A stretch of 64,000 bases of DNA from Nocardia sp. BSTN01 (GTDB taxonomy: Bacteria > Actinomycetota > Actinomycetes > Mycobacteriales > Mycobacteriaceae): positions 1 through 64,000 of the forward strand of contig NZ_JADKYP010000007.1 in assembly GCF_015354405.1 (NCBI RefSeq), read 5' to 3'. Of the stretch, positions 9,521 through 18,509 are shown piece by piece. A model generated the notes under the pieces. That model searched no databases. It saw nothing but the letters and a program-made list of their open reading frames with translations, and was not told the origin of the DNA. Position 1 is the stretch's first letter. Each line of letters begins with the position of its first letter. The position numbers and the translations under genes are program-made.

Positions 9521-10605
9521 GCACTGCGACCGTTCTTGTCCTCGAGGCGCCGGAGCGGCTGGTCGCCCACGAATTCGACATTCCCGAGCCTCGACCGGGC
9601 GAGGCCGTGCTCCGGGTCGAAGCCTGCGGACTGTGCGGGACCGATCACGAGATGTTCACCGGGGCCATGCCCGCGCCACTTCCCCTCGTACCCGGCCACG
9701 AGGTGATCGGAACGCTGGAATCGGCGACCCCGGAGTTCCTCGCCGCACGTGGCCTGGCCGCCGGCGATCGGGTCGCGCTGGAGGTCTTCCAGCGCTGCGG
9801 GGAATGCGGCCCCTGCCGCCGCGGCGCGTATCCGCTGTGCCGGCGCCACGGCCTGCGCGACTCGTACGGCAACACGCCCATCTCGGTCGGCTCGGGACTG
9901 TGGGGCGGATACGCCACACACATGCTGCTGACCGCCGACTCCCTGGTGCACCGTGTCCCCGAGGGACTGGACCCCGCCTTCGCCACGCTGTTCAATCCAC
10001 TCGGAGCGGGAGTTCGCTGGGGCACCACCCTGCCGGAGGTGTCGACCGGCGATGTCGTCGTGGTGCTCGGGCCAGGTCTGCGTGGTTTGAGCGCGGTCGC
10101 CTCCGCCTCGCTCGCCGGCGCCGGTTTCGTCATGCTGACCGGTGCGGGCGAGCGGGATGCCGAACGGCTCGAACTCGGTCGAAAACTCGGCGCGACCGAG
10201 GCGATCGATATCACACGAGTCGATCCGAAGGCACTGCTGAAAGAGCGGGTCGGCGGATTGGCCGACGTGGTCGTCGATGTCACCGCCGCGGCGCCCGCGG
10301 CATTCACTCAGGCGCTCGATCTGGTCCGGCCGGGCGGCACCGTGGTGGTGGCGGGCACTCGCGGCAAGAAGGTGCTCGACCACTTCAACCCCGATCGGAT
10401 CGTGCTCAAGGAACTACGTCTGCTCGGGGCCCGTGGGGTCGACGGCGAGGCCTACGCGACCGCGCTCGAACTGCTCGCCACCGACGCGCGCTTCCGGGCG
10501 CTGCCCCGACGCACCGTAGGGCTCGACGTGGCAGCCGTCTCGGATCTGCTGTCCACGATGGCCGGTGGCAACGAGCCGCCCCTGCACGCGGTGGTGGTTC
10601 CGTGA
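9517..10605 (+). CDS. zinc-dependent alcohol dehydrogenase (MDR family)
   Basis: 362 residues, NAD(P)-dependent medium-chain dehydrogenase. Visible: the catalytic zinc ligands in CGLCGTDHE and GHEVIGTLE near the N terminus, the structural zinc cluster CGECGPCRRGAYPLC, and the nucleotide-binding segment VVVLGPGLRGLSAVASASL. It probably oxidises a hydroxyl formed on the CoA substrate or an early alcohol. ATG 9517 overlaps the MaoC stop; the stop overlaps the next GTG. Its substrate cannot be read from the sequence. Confidence 0.88.
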   Translation: MSTATVLVLEAPERLVAHEFDIPEPRPGEAVLRVEACGLCGTDHEMFTGAMPAPLPLVPGHEVIGTLESATPEFLAARGLAAGDRVALEVFQRCGECGPCRRGAYPLCRRHGLRDSYGNTPISVGSGLWGGYATHMLLTADSLVHRVPEGLDPAFATLFNPLGAGVRWGTTLPEVSTGDVVVVLGPGLRGLSAVASASLAGAGFVMLTGAGERDAERLELGRKLGATEAIDITRVDPKALLKERVGGLADVVVDVTAAAPAAFTQALDLVRPGGTVVVAGTRGKKVLDHFNPDRIVLKELRLLGARGVDGEAYATALELLATDARFRALPRRTVGLDVAAVSDLLSTMAGGNEPPLHAVVVP

Positions 10606-11180
10606 GCGACCCACACCGCGGCGCACGCCTGCCGCTCCTCGATCAGGCCGCGGCCGAGGCCGCCGCCGAAAAAATCGGCATCGATCCGAAGTACCTCGTC
10701 CAGCCGATCTGGACGATGCTGCTGGCCCGGCCGAAATATGCCAAGGCAGTCTATGAAGTGCTCACCGACCTGCTGTTTCGGAGTACATTGCCGGTCCGGC
10801 TGCGGGAGTTGCTCATCATGCGGATCGGCTGGGCGACCGCGGCGGAGTTCGAATGGGCGCAGCACTGGCAGGTCGCGACACGGGCCGGCGTCGACCCCGA
10901 CGACCTACTGGCGGTGCGCGATTGGCGCACCAGCGATCGGTTCGACGAGCCCGATCGGGCGGCGCTTGCCGCAGCCGACGAGGTCGTCGCCGAAGGAGAG
11001 ATCGGCGATGCTACCTGGGGCGCGTTACGAGCCCACTATTCGGAATCCGAACTGCTCGAACTCGTCGCGGTCATCGCCACCTGGCACTACGTGAGTGTGC
11101 TGGTGCGAAACCTGCGCGTCCCGCTGGACGAGGGTATGAGCGCCTGGCCACCGGACGGTCGCGAACCGCAGCGTCGCTGA
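10602..11180 (+). CDS. carboxymuconolactone decarboxylase-family protein
   Basis: 192 residues from GTG 10602, overlapping the alcohol dehydrogenase stop. The all-helical CMD/AhpD-like fold is suggested by LRELLIMRIGWATAAEFEWAQHWQVA, which contains the E-W-x-x-H pattern of the decarboxylase-like branch rather than the CxxC of AhpD peroxidase proteins. Members act as decarboxylases, lactonases or unknown enzymes in aromatic and terpenoid breakdown. It closes the five-gene run that starts at 8209 and is followed by a strong hairpin. Confidence 0.8.
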   Translation: MSDPHRGARLPLLDQAAAEAAAEKIGIDPKYLVQPIWTMLLARPKYAKAVYEVLTDLLFRSTLPVRLRELLIMRIGWATAAEFEWAQHWQVATRAGVDPDDLLAVRDWRTSDRFDEPDRAALAAADEVVAEGEIGDATWGALRAHYSESELLELVAVIATWHYVSVLVRNLRVPLDEGMSAWPPDGREPQRR

Positions 11181-11217
11181 GGCGATTCGCAAGGTCCGTC
11201 ATATCCCTGGGGCCGCC

Positions 11218-11266
11218 GACAGAAAAGGGGCGGAGCGCGCACAGCACGCTCCGCCCCTTTTCTGTC
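11218..11266. terminator. strong bidirectional terminator hairpin
   Basis: A perfect 20-base stem: GACAGAAAAGGGGCGGAGCG (11218-11237) pairs with 11247-11266 around a 9-base loop. The stem ends in A4 on one side and T4 on the other, so it works as an intrinsic terminator on both strands. It lies between the convergent CMD-family and acyl-CoA dehydrogenase genes. Confidence 0.9.
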
Positions 11267-11283
11267 TCGTCGCCGGACGGGCG

Positions 11284-12282
11284 TCAGCTCGCGGGGTCGA
11301 GGACGAGCGGATCCAGTTGCGGCGTGACAGCGCTGCGCACCACCATCCGGCCCAACTCGGTACGCAGACCTTCCGCGTGTCCCAGCACGAGGTCCAGTGC
11401 GAAACTGCGGCGGATCAGCCGATGCAGCGGAAACTCCCACGTCGATCCGACCGCCCCGCACACCTGCGCGGCCTGCCGGACGGCAAGGTCGGCGGCATCG
11501 CCCGCCAGTGCCTTCGCGACTGCCGATGCCAGCGGGTCCGGGTCCTGGGCGTAGGCGAGGCGCACCGCCTCGGCCGCGGCTTCGATCGCCACCTTGACCT
11601 CGGCCAGCCGGAAGCGCACCGCCTGAAAGGCACCGATCGGCCGGCCGAACTGATGCCGGTCCGTCACATGCGTAATCGCGAGGTCCAGGGTCGCCCGGGC
11701 CACACCGACGAGTTCGGCCGCCAGCGCGCGGCGTCCGGCTGCCACCGCCTCCGGCCAGGTGGCGGCGGGCAGGGGTTTCACATCGTCGAGAGCGACGACG
11801 CCGGAGATCCTGGACCACCCCCCTTCCGGGTCGAGGCCACCGACCGCGTCCGGAGCGAGCACCGCGGTGGGTATCGAGAACAGCGCGATGCCCGCGTCGG
11901 TCGCGCACGGGACGAGAACGCGCTCGGCCGCGCCACCGGACGTGCGGAGTACCCCGTCGAGCCTCAGCTGCCGGTTGTCGACGGGCATCGTCGGGCCAGA
12001 TTCCGCCGACCGCGGTCCCAGCGGGTAGACAACCGCGCCGGCGTCGGGCCCGGCCGGGTCGATCCCGAGAGCGGCGAGCACAATCTCGTCGAGCAGACCG
12101 GAAACGGCCAGCGACCGCCCCTGCTCCTCGAACAACAACGACGCGGCGGACGGCTCCTCCGCGACCACGTCCTCCCAGCCGAGCTCACGCACCGCGGCGG
12201 ACAGGCCCTCCGGCGCCGCCGCGTACTCGGTGAACAACGACCGCAGACTCTCCCGGAGCAGGCGATATTCGTCGGCGTCCAT
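11284..12282 (-). CDS. acyl-CoA dehydrogenase-like subunit, probably non-catalytic partner
   Basis: 332 residues, shorter than a standard acyl-CoA dehydrogenase. ATG 12282 shares a base with the stop of the upstream dehydrogenase (TGATG) and has AAGGAAGG before it. The central TDRHQFGRPIGAFQAVRFRL and the C-terminal helices are recognisable, but there is no catalytic Glu in the usual C-terminal place and the flavin loop is weak. This matches the small member of two-gene heterotetrameric dehydrogenases such as the FadE26/27 or ChsE pairs for steroid side chains. It likely acts with the next gene. Confidence 0.85.
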   Translation of the reverse strand: MDADEYRLLRESLRSLFTEYAAAPEGLSAAVRELGWEDVVAEEPSAASLLFEEQGRSLAVSGLLDEIVLAALGIDPAGPDAGAVVYPLGPRSAESGPTMPVDNRQLRLDGVLRTSGGAAERVLVPCATDAGIALFSIPTAVLAPDAVGGLDPEGGWSRISGVVALDDVKPLPAATWPEAVAAGRRALAAELVGVARATLDLAITHVTDRHQFGRPIGAFQAVRFRLAEVKVAIEAAAEAVRLAYAQDPDPLASAVAKALAGDAADLAVRQAAQVCGAVGSTWEFPLHRLIRRSFALDLVLGHAEGLRTELGRMVVRSAVTPQLDPLVLDPAS

Positions 12283-13475
12283 CACGAACCTTCCTTGGGC
12301 AAGCCGAGCACACGGTCGGCGATGATGCTGCGTTGAACTTCGGCGGCGCCACCGTAGATGGTCGAGGCGCGGGTGTAGAACCAATTCGAGCGCCACGCTT
12401 CGTCGGCGGCGTCGTCGGAGAAGAGGAAGGCCGAACGACGCAGGCTCAGGGCCGCGTCACAGACCCGTTGCTCGGCGGTGCCGAGTAACACCTTGTCGAT
12501 CGAGATATCCGGGCCGAGAATCTCTCCCGCGCCCAAGCGCTGCACGGTCCTCCCGCAACGAATGCGCAGCGCCTGTTGCGCCAGCCAGGCCGCACCCACC
12601 TCGGCGACAGCCCGATCGTCACTGTCGTCGGTTCCCGCCGCCAGCTCGGTGATCAGGCGACCGATATGCGCCTGGCGGACCCAGGCGTAATTGCCTCGTT
12701 CGTACTGCAGCAGGAACATGGCGACCGCCCATCCCTGTCCCTCGTCACCGACCAGGCGGTCGGCCGGAATCCGCGCGTTGTCGAAGAAGACTTCGGCAAG
12801 TTCGTTGTGGCCGTTGGAGAAGCGAATCGGCCGCACCTCTACACCCGGGGTATCCAGGTCGACCATCAGCATCGACAGCCCTCGGTGGCGGCTCTCGACC
12901 GTACCGGTACGGACCAGGGTGCCCATCCGCGCGGCGCCGATCCCCTGGCTGGTCCAGATCTTTTGCCCGCTCAGTACATAGTCGTCCCCGTCGCGGCGGG
13001 CACGGCACCGCAGGCTGGCCAGGTCGCTACCGGCTTCGGGCTCGGAAAAGCCCTGCGCCCAAGCCTTTTCGCCGGTCAGCGCCGAAGGCAGCAGCCGCGC
13101 GGCGACCTCCGGCGCGAAGGCGAGCACCGCCGGCGCCAGCGTCTCCAGCATCTCGTACTGCACCGGGGCCGGATATCCCGCGCGTTCGAGTTCGTCGTAG
13201 AGAACCGGCCGCAACACGGCCGGACCGCCGAGGCCACCGGCCGCCTCCGGCCAGCCCCACCGTCCCCAGCCGTGATCGTGCAGCAATCGGGTGAAGCGGC
13301 GGCCCGAGTCGAGCGCGGCCTCGGCGCTTTCGGGCTCCAGGCCATGGAACTGCGCCAACTCGTCCGGGCCGTCGAGCAACCACTGGCGTAGCCGGAGTCG
13401 ATGATCGGCCACGGTCGCGGCCGTATCCGGCCCCGTCGTCATGGCCGGGCCTGGCGGGGGTTGGGTCTGCGTCAC
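12282..13475 (-). CDS. acyl-CoA dehydrogenase, probable catalytic subunit
   Basis: 397 residues. Visible: AQGFSEPEAGSDLASLRCRA (flavin/substrate loop), QKIWTSQGIGAARMG, and the C-terminal YGGAAEVQRSIIADRVLGLP. The likely base is the Glu of QYERGNYAW. GTG 13475 is chosen because GAAGGAG lies 5 bases upstream; the frame is open 31 codons further but runs through the operator. It overlaps the small acyl-CoA dehydrogenase subunit, which suggests a heteromeric enzyme. Confidence 0.87.
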   Translation of the reverse strand: MTQTQPPPGPAMTTGPDTAATVADHRLRLRQWLLDGPDELAQFHGLEPESAEAALDSGRRFTRLLHDHGWGRWGWPEAAGGLGGPAVLRPVLYDELERAGYPAPVQYEMLETLAPAVLAFAPEVAARLLPSALTGEKAWAQGFSEPEAGSDLASLRCRARRDGDDYVLSGQKIWTSQGIGAARMGTLVRTGTVESRHRGLSMLMVDLDTPGVEVRPIRFSNGHNELAEVFFDNARIPADRLVGDEGQGWAVAMFLLQYERGNYAWVRQAHIGRLITELAAGTDDSDDRAVAEVGAAWLAQQALRIRCGRTVQRLGAGEILGPDISIDKVLLGTAEQRVCDAALSLRRSAFLFSDDAADEAWRSNWFYTRASTIYGGAAEVQRSIIADRVLGLPKEGS

Positions 13476-13504
13476 GGCTGCTCCTTCGTCGAACGCGCCG
13501 ACAA

Positions 13505-13585
13505 GATCGACTTTGAATTCAATATGGATCGGCGAGGCAATCGTCGCGCAAAAGGATTTTGAATTCAATCTGCTATGCTACATCG
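13505..13585. promoter_or_regulatory. divergent promoter with two TTGAATTCAA operators (sites B, C)
   Basis: Two perfect TTGAATTCAA palindromes at 13513-13522 and 13559-13568, one near each diverging start. After the second, TATGCT (13574-13579) fits a -10 box and the crotonase GTG begins at 13586, exactly 7 bases later, as at site A. This controls the paired dehydrogenases (minus) and two crotonases plus a GntR gene (plus). Confidence 0.78.
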
Positions 13586-14395
13586 GTGTCCGACGAGATA
13601 CTCACCGACCTGGCCGATGGCGTTCTTACCGTCACGCTCAACCGTCCCGACCGCCTCAACGCGTGGACCTACGAACTGGGTGACAGCTACTTCGACGTTC
13701 TCGACCGCGCCGACGACGACCCCGACATTCGTGTGGTCGTCCTGACCGGAGCCGGCCGCGGCTTCTGCTCCGGTCTCGACATGGAGGCATTGAGCGCGGC
13801 CTCGGCGAGTGGTGCGAGACGGACCCCCGCACACGGCCGCCGGATGACCCACGCACAGTCCTTCCGAAAGCCGCTCATCGGCGCGATCAACGGTGCCTGC
13901 GTGGGGTTCGGCCTGGTCCAGGCGCTCGCCTGCGATATCCGGTTCGCCTCCGCGTCGGCGTACTTCGTACCCGCCTTCACGCAGCGCGGACTCAACGCCG
14001 AATACGGAACGAGCTGGCTACTCCCCCGGATGATCGGCCAGACACGGGCGGCCGAGTGGTTGTTCTCCGGCCGGCGCATGGACGTATCGGAAGCCGAACG
14101 GATCGGTCTCGTGAACCGAGTCTGCGCCGCGGACGATCTGATCGCCGAGACCGTCGCCTACGCCCGCAACCTCGCGGCCGCCGCGTCCCCGATCGCCTTG
14201 GCCGATACCAAGGCTCAGATTGCCGGGGACTGGCTGCGCGACCGCGTGACAGCCGAAGACCATGCCAAATCCCTCGGACATCAGCCGGGTCACCGCGTCG
14301 ACTTCGCCGAAGGCGTACGGAGCTTCGTGGAACGCCGGCCACCGCAGTTCCAGCCACTCCCGCCGCGCTCGGCGGACCACGACCGGCACCCCTAG
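13586..14395 (+). CDS. enoyl-CoA hydratase/isomerase-family protein, atypical active site
   Basis: 269 residues from GTG 13586 (no Shine-Dalgarno; probably leaderless). The crotonase fold is clear: VTLNRPDRLNAW near the N terminus, RGFCSGLDMEAL as the first oxyanion segment and NGACVGFGLVQALACD as the second. The Glu residues of true hydratases are absent: the ELxxxCD position reads VQALACD, and the FGxPE position reads FVPAFTQRGLNAEYG. It may act as an isomerase, ring-cleaving hydrolase or other crotonase. It heads the plus-strand run with the next crotonase and GntR regulator. Confidence 0.86.
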   Translation: MSDEILTDLADGVLTVTLNRPDRLNAWTYELGDSYFDVLDRADDDPDIRVVVLTGAGRGFCSGLDMEALSAASASGARRTPAHGRRMTHAQSFRKPLIGAINGACVGFGLVQALACDIRFASASAYFVPAFTQRGLNAEYGTSWLLPRMIGQTRAAEWLFSGRRMDVSEAERIGLVNRVCAADDLIAETVAYARNLAAAASPIALADTKAQIAGDWLRDRVTAEDHAKSLGHQPGHRVDFAEGVRSFVERRPPQFQPLPPRSADHDRHP

Positions 14396-14426
14396 ACCCG
14401 CACCAGTAGTCGCAAGGAGGCGCTCC

Positions 14427-15215
14427 ATGGCGCACACCACCACCGTCACCACGAACGACTCCGTCGTCGTCACCGCCGAAGGCCCGATCCGAACCGTCAC
14501 ACTGAGCCGGCCGGACAACCTCAACGCCGTCGACGCCGCCATGCACCGGCGCTTGTCCCAGATCTGGACCGAGATCGCCGACGACCCCGATGCCAGAGCG
14601 GTCGTATTGACCGGCGCGGGAAGAGCTTTCAGCGCCGGTGGGGACTTCGGATTCATGAGTGGGCATCGTGATCCCGACATCCGCTGGCGGGTTATGGAAG
14701 AGGCGCGGCGCATCATCACCGAAATGCTGCACTTTCCACTTCCCGTGGTAGCCGCGGTGAACGGCCCGGCCGTCGGCCTCGGATCGAGCCTCGCCCTGAT
14801 GTCGGATCTGGTGCTGATGGCCGACACCGCGTTTCTGGCCGATCCGCATGTGCTGGTCGGTCTGGTCGCCGGAGACGGTGGGGCCGCGACACTTCCGGCT
14901 CACACCAGCCTGCTGCACGCCAAGGAGTTCCTGTTCCTGGGCGACCGCGTGAACGCACAGACCGCCGTCGCCCGAGGTATGGCCAATCGTGTCGTCCCGG
15001 CGGCCGATCTCCTCACCGAGGCCAACGCCCTCGCGCAGCGGTTGGCCGCTCTTCCTCAGCACGCGCTCCGGGATACCAAACGCGCCCTGAACCAGAGCGT
15101 CGAGTTGAGCTTCGCCGCCGGCCGTAACTACGGGCTGGCCGCCGAACGCTACAGCATGACCGATCTCGATCATCACGCTTTCCTGGCGGCCGAGGAGCGC
15201 CGGACGGTCGAGTAG
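14427..15215 (+). CDS. enoyl-CoA hydratase/isomerase-family protein
   Basis: 262 residues. ATG 14427 has AAGGAGG 6 bases upstream. Visible: TVTLSRPDNLNAVD, AFSAGGDFGFM, NGPAVGLGSSLALMSD and LVGLVAGDGGAATLP. The hydratase Glu positions are replaced, while an Asp (AGDGG) lies in the second loop as in dienoyl-CoA isomerases. So double-bond movement is as likely as hydration. It lies 31 bases after another crotonase and 46 before a GntR gene. Confidence 0.85.
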   Translation: MAHTTTVTTNDSVVVTAEGPIRTVTLSRPDNLNAVDAAMHRRLSQIWTEIADDPDARAVVLTGAGRAFSAGGDFGFMSGHRDPDIRWRVMEEARRIITEMLHFPLPVVAAVNGPAVGLGSSLALMSDLVLMADTAFLADPHVLVGLVAGDGGAATLPAHTSLLHAKEFLFLGDRVNAQTAVARGMANRVVPAADLLTEANALAQRLAALPQHALRDTKRALNQSVELSFAAGRNYGLAAERYSMTDLDHHAFLAAEERRTVE

Positions 15216-15261
15216 TGTCGCTGTGCACATCACAGCGGGGTGCAACTGAGAAAGGGTGAGG

Positions 15262-15942
15262 ATGCCCAAGCGGTACGGGATCAAGGACCGCGATGTGGCC
15301 GCGGCCTGGGTCATGGAACGTCTGTTCGACGGGCGGCTCCGCCCCGGGGATCGGCTCGATCGCAACCGGATCGCCGAAGGGGTCGGCATCAGCCGGGTGC
15401 CCGTTCAGGAGATGATCGCCCAGCTGGAACGCGACGGCATCGTCACCAGCACCTATCACCGAGGCGCGTACCTCGAACGATTCGATCCCGGCGTGGTCGA
15501 GGAAACCTACGAGCTCTTCGGAATGATCACCGGACATGCGGCCGCGGCGGCCGCTACCGAGATGACGCCCACACTGGCGGGCGAACTGGAGACTTTGGTC
15601 AACGAACTGCGCGACGCGGACAAGGACACCTTCAAGGAATTGACCTGGGAGTTCCGCCGCAAGGTCAACATCGCCGCCAGTGGACCGCGGATGCGGGCGA
15701 TGCTGTCGACATTTCGCACCTTCATGCCCACCGCATACGGTGTGCTCGTCGACCGTCCGCGGTCGCGGTCGCGCATTCTGCACCACTATCGGGCCGAACA
15801 ACGCGCGCTGGCCAAGGGCGACTCCGCCGGAGCCCGGCGCGCGGTCGAGAGCCGGTGCGCCGAAGAGGCCGAACTGCTGGTGGCCGAGCTCGTCCGGCGA
15901 CAGGTGTTCCCGCGTCCGGCCCGGCAGGCGCGGGAGGCCTGA
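15262..15942 (+). CDS. GntR-family (FadR/FCD) transcriptional regulator
   Basis: 226 residues. The N-terminal winged helix reads RLDRNRIAEGVGISRVPVQE at about 33-52, the standard GntR DNA-reading segment. The rest is an all-helical FCD-type ligand domain (YELFGMITGHAAAAAATEM, then AEQRALAKGDSAGARRAVE). FCD proteins bind small carboxylates or acyl-CoA, often with a metal. ATG 15262 is preferred; GTG 15256 is a close alternative. It is the last gene of the run from 13586, so it may tune part of the catabolic cluster. Confidence 0.87.
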   Translation: MPKRYGIKDRDVAAAWVMERLFDGRLRPGDRLDRNRIAEGVGISRVPVQEMIAQLERDGIVTSTYHRGAYLERFDPGVVEETYELFGMITGHAAAAAATEMTPTLAGELETLVNELRDADKDTFKELTWEFRRKVNIAASGPRMRAMLSTFRTFMPTAYGVLVDRPRSRSRILHHYRAEQRALAKGDSAGARRAVESRCAEEAELLVAELVRRQVFPRPARQAREA

Positions 15943-15975
15943 CCCGATCGGCCGGGCCGCCCGCCGTCACCTCCG

Positions 15976-16887
15976 TCAGGCCTTGTCGAAGAACTCTCGA
16001 TAGGCCGGATTGCCGATGTCGTCGAGAATGTCGAGCCGGCTCGGATCCGGTGACCAGCCGAGTTCGGCCCGCGTGCGGGGCCCGCGAGCCCGGCTGCATA
16101 CGCTGAAGTAGATGGTCGTGGGGAACTTGCCCCAGATCTCGACCGCCTCGCCGAAATCGAGGCTGCGGCTGGGAACACCGCAGTCGCGCGCCACCGCCTC
16201 GGCCAGCGTCCGATAGTTCGTCTCGCCGGAGACGGCGTGGTAGACCGCTCCCGCACGACCGGCCTGCAGCGCCCGGCTGTATACCGCCGCAACGTCGTCG
16301 ACGTGCACATTCGAATACAGGTTCAGTCCCCGGCCGAGGTAGCCGACCGAGCCCTTGGTCGCCGCGCTGCGGTAGAACTCCTTGATCATCGGGCATCCGC
16401 CGTGGCCCCAGATCATGCCCGGGCGGAACACCATCCCACGAACCCCGCGTGCGGCGGCATCCACCACCATGCGTTCGGTATCGCACCGGGCCCCGATGTA
16501 CTTCGACGGGACGAAATCGTCGTCCTCGGCGAAAGTGTCTTCACTCCAGTCCCCATCCGTGCGCTGGGACAGCACACCGGTGCCCGACGTGAACAGGAAC
16601 GCAGCATCCGATCCCGCAAGTGCGTCCAACAGGTCTCTCACCACCCGCTGTTCGGCGTCGAGCAGCATCTGTGGTGCGAACACGACCGCGTCCGTGCCGG
16701 CGATCGCCGACCGCGTCGAGGTGAGGTCGTCCAGATCGCCCGTGACAGGGCGGGCACCGGTCTGCCGCACGCTGTCGGCGGCTCGCTCGCTACGCACCAG
16801 ACCGGTCACCTCGTGACCGTCGGCGACGAAGCGGCGGGTCAGCGCCGACCCCAGATAGCCGCCTGCCCCCAGAACAGTTACTTGCAC
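15976..16887 (-). CDS. NAD-dependent epimerase/dehydratase-family (extended SDR) protein
   Basis: 303 residues from GTG 16887, which has AAGGAG 7 bases upstream; a TTG at 16953 overlapping the synthetase stop is possible. The Rossmann motif VTVLGAGGYLGSALTRRF is at the N terminus. A Tyr-x3-Lys pair is not clear (SKYIGARCDTERM stands near that place), so the chemistry is uncertain. Proteins of this kind reduce or dehydrate ketones and sugar-like rings. It ends the eight-gene minus-strand run from 23843. Confidence 0.8.
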   Translation of the reverse strand: MQVTVLGAGGYLGSALTRRFVADGHEVTGLVRSERAADSVRQTGARPVTGDLDDLTSTRSAIAGTDAVVFAPQMLLDAEQRVVRDLLDALAGSDAAFLFTSGTGVLSQRTDGDWSEDTFAEDDDFVPSKYIGARCDTERMVVDAAARGVRGMVFRPGMIWGHGGCPMIKEFYRSAATKGSVGYLGRGLNLYSNVHVDDVAAVYSRALQAGRAGAVYHAVSGETNYRTLAEAVARDCGVPSRSLDFGEAVEIWGKFPTTIYFSVCSRARGPRTRAELGWSPDPSRLDILDDIGNPAYREFFDKA

Positions 16888-16949
16888 CCGATTCTCCTTC
16901 TCTGTGTCGAATTCGGTGACCGCGTCGGCAATTTCAGCCCGAGGCAGGG

Positions 16950-18482
16950 TCAACCGAGGCCTCCGGCCGGGGTCGTGGGAATGTCGCCCAGCCGCTCACG
17001 CAGCTTGGGCTTGACGATCTTTCCGGACGCCGTCAGCGGCAGATCGTCCATGTGCACCAGCCGAGTCGGCAGCTTGAAACGGGCAAGGTGGGGTGCGCAG
17101 AAGTCCCGCAACTCGGTCAGCTCCAAGGTGGAGCCGGCGACGAGTTCGACCACGGCGACGATCGTTTCGCCCCACCGTTCGTGCGGCGCGCCCACGACGG
17201 CGCAACGCGCGACCGCTGGGTGGCTCGCGACCACTTGCTCCACCTCTGCGGCCGCCACGCTCTCACCGCCGGTTTTGATGACGTCCTTCGCCCGGCCGAC
17301 CAGGAACAGGTCACCGTCGTGGTCGAATCTGGCCAAATCGCCGGTGTGGTACCAGCCCTCGGCATCGAATGCGGCGGCAGTCGCGGCCGGGTTGTTCCAA
17401 TACCCGCTGGTCACAGATGGCCCTCGCAGGCAGAGTTCACCCACCGTTTCGGGTCCGTCGACAACCTCACCCGAGTCGGGTGCGACCAGGCGGTAGTCGA
17501 CCAGCGACAGTGGGGTGCCCACCGACCCCGGTTTCGTGGTCACCTTTTCCGGTGCGAGCGCCGAGACCACCGTGCACTCGGTCATCCCGACCGCCATGTA
17601 GATCTGTGCGCCCTGGCGCCGGAACACTTCCACCTGCTCGGCGGGAATCGGCGCACCGCCGACATTCAGCGAGCGAATACTCGAGAGATCGGCCTGCAGG
17701 AATCCGGGCGTCCGGTAGAGAACATTGAGGGCGGCGGTCACCGTGTCTATGCGAGTGACTCCGTACTGCGTGATCGCTGCGAGGGCCTTCGGCCCGTCCA
17801 TCCGCGGCAACAACACGATCTCCCCGCCGTGTGCCCAGAGCTCGACGGTACTGGTGTTGAAACCGGCGGTATGGAACATAGGCGTCATCACCAGTCCCAC
17901 GTCGTCGCGGCCGACACCGAATGTCCGCGCCAAATTGATGCCGTTGGCCAGGATCATCGTGTGGCTGTGCAGCACGCCCTTGGGCCGGCCGGTCGTTCCC
18001 GAGGTGTAGAGGATCAACGCCAGATCCGAGGGACGCACGGGAAGACGTGGTCCGCCGACATGTGCGGCGATCAATCCGGCGACCGACGCCGGGCCGCTCC
18101 CGTCGGCCGTCACCACCGTTACCCGCGGGGCCGCGTCGGCATAGTCGGCCCGGAATTCCTCCGCGACGATGGCTACCACCGGGCGGACATCCTCGAGTAC
18201 CCACGCCCGCTCCGGCCCGGCCAGCCGCGGATCGACCGGGACGAACACCGCTCCCAGGTCCATGACCGCGAAAGCCGCCAGAATCAGGCTCGGATGGTTG
18301 AGCCCGACGTAGAGGACGCGATCACCGCGCCGGACGCCCAATTCGGCCAAACCTGTTGCCAGAGACTCGAATTCGATACGCAATTGCGAATAGGTCCACG
18401 TGCGGCCCTCGAATCTCAGTGCAGGGCGGTGAGGATCGCGCAGAGACCGTCGCCGGAACAACTCCGGATACGAATCATCCAT
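16950..18482 (-). CDS. acyl-CoA synthetase (AMP-forming, FadD-like)
   Basis: 510 residues, complete. Visible: the P-loop YTSGTTGRPKG, AVGMTEC (A5), WYHTGDLARFDHDGDLFLVG (A7/hinge), IKTGGESVAAAEVE and the catalytic Lys in LTASGKIVKPKL. It is the second synthetase in the regulon and might activate a later intermediate or a different acid. It sits 27 bases after the SDR gene at 18510 in the long minus-strand run. Confidence 0.9.
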   Translation of the reverse strand: MDDSYPELFRRRSLRDPHRPALRFEGRTWTYSQLRIEFESLATGLAELGVRRGDRVLYVGLNHPSLILAAFAVMDLGAVFVPVDPRLAGPERAWVLEDVRPVVAIVAEEFRADYADAAPRVTVVTADGSGPASVAGLIAAHVGGPRLPVRPSDLALILYTSGTTGRPKGVLHSHTMILANGINLARTFGVGRDDVGLVMTPMFHTAGFNTSTVELWAHGGEIVLLPRMDGPKALAAITQYGVTRIDTVTAALNVLYRTPGFLQADLSSIRSLNVGGAPIPAEQVEVFRRQGAQIYMAVGMTECTVVSALAPEKVTTKPGSVGTPLSLVDYRLVAPDSGEVVDGPETVGELCLRGPSVTSGYWNNPAATAAAFDAEGWYHTGDLARFDHDGDLFLVGRAKDVIKTGGESVAAAEVEQVVASHPAVARCAVVGAPHERWGETIVAVVELVAGSTLELTELRDFCAPHLARFKLPTRLVHMDDLPLTASGKIVKPKLRERLGDIPTTPAGGLG

Positions 18483-18509
18483 TACGTCCGCCTCCCGCCG
18501 CCGCCCGAC

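Noticed and set aside
15935-15983. Inverted repeat AGGCCTGAC / GTCAGGCCT between GntR and epimerase genes
   Set aside because: The arms are 9 bases with a 31-base loop and no T tract; too weak to call a terminator although the genes are convergent.
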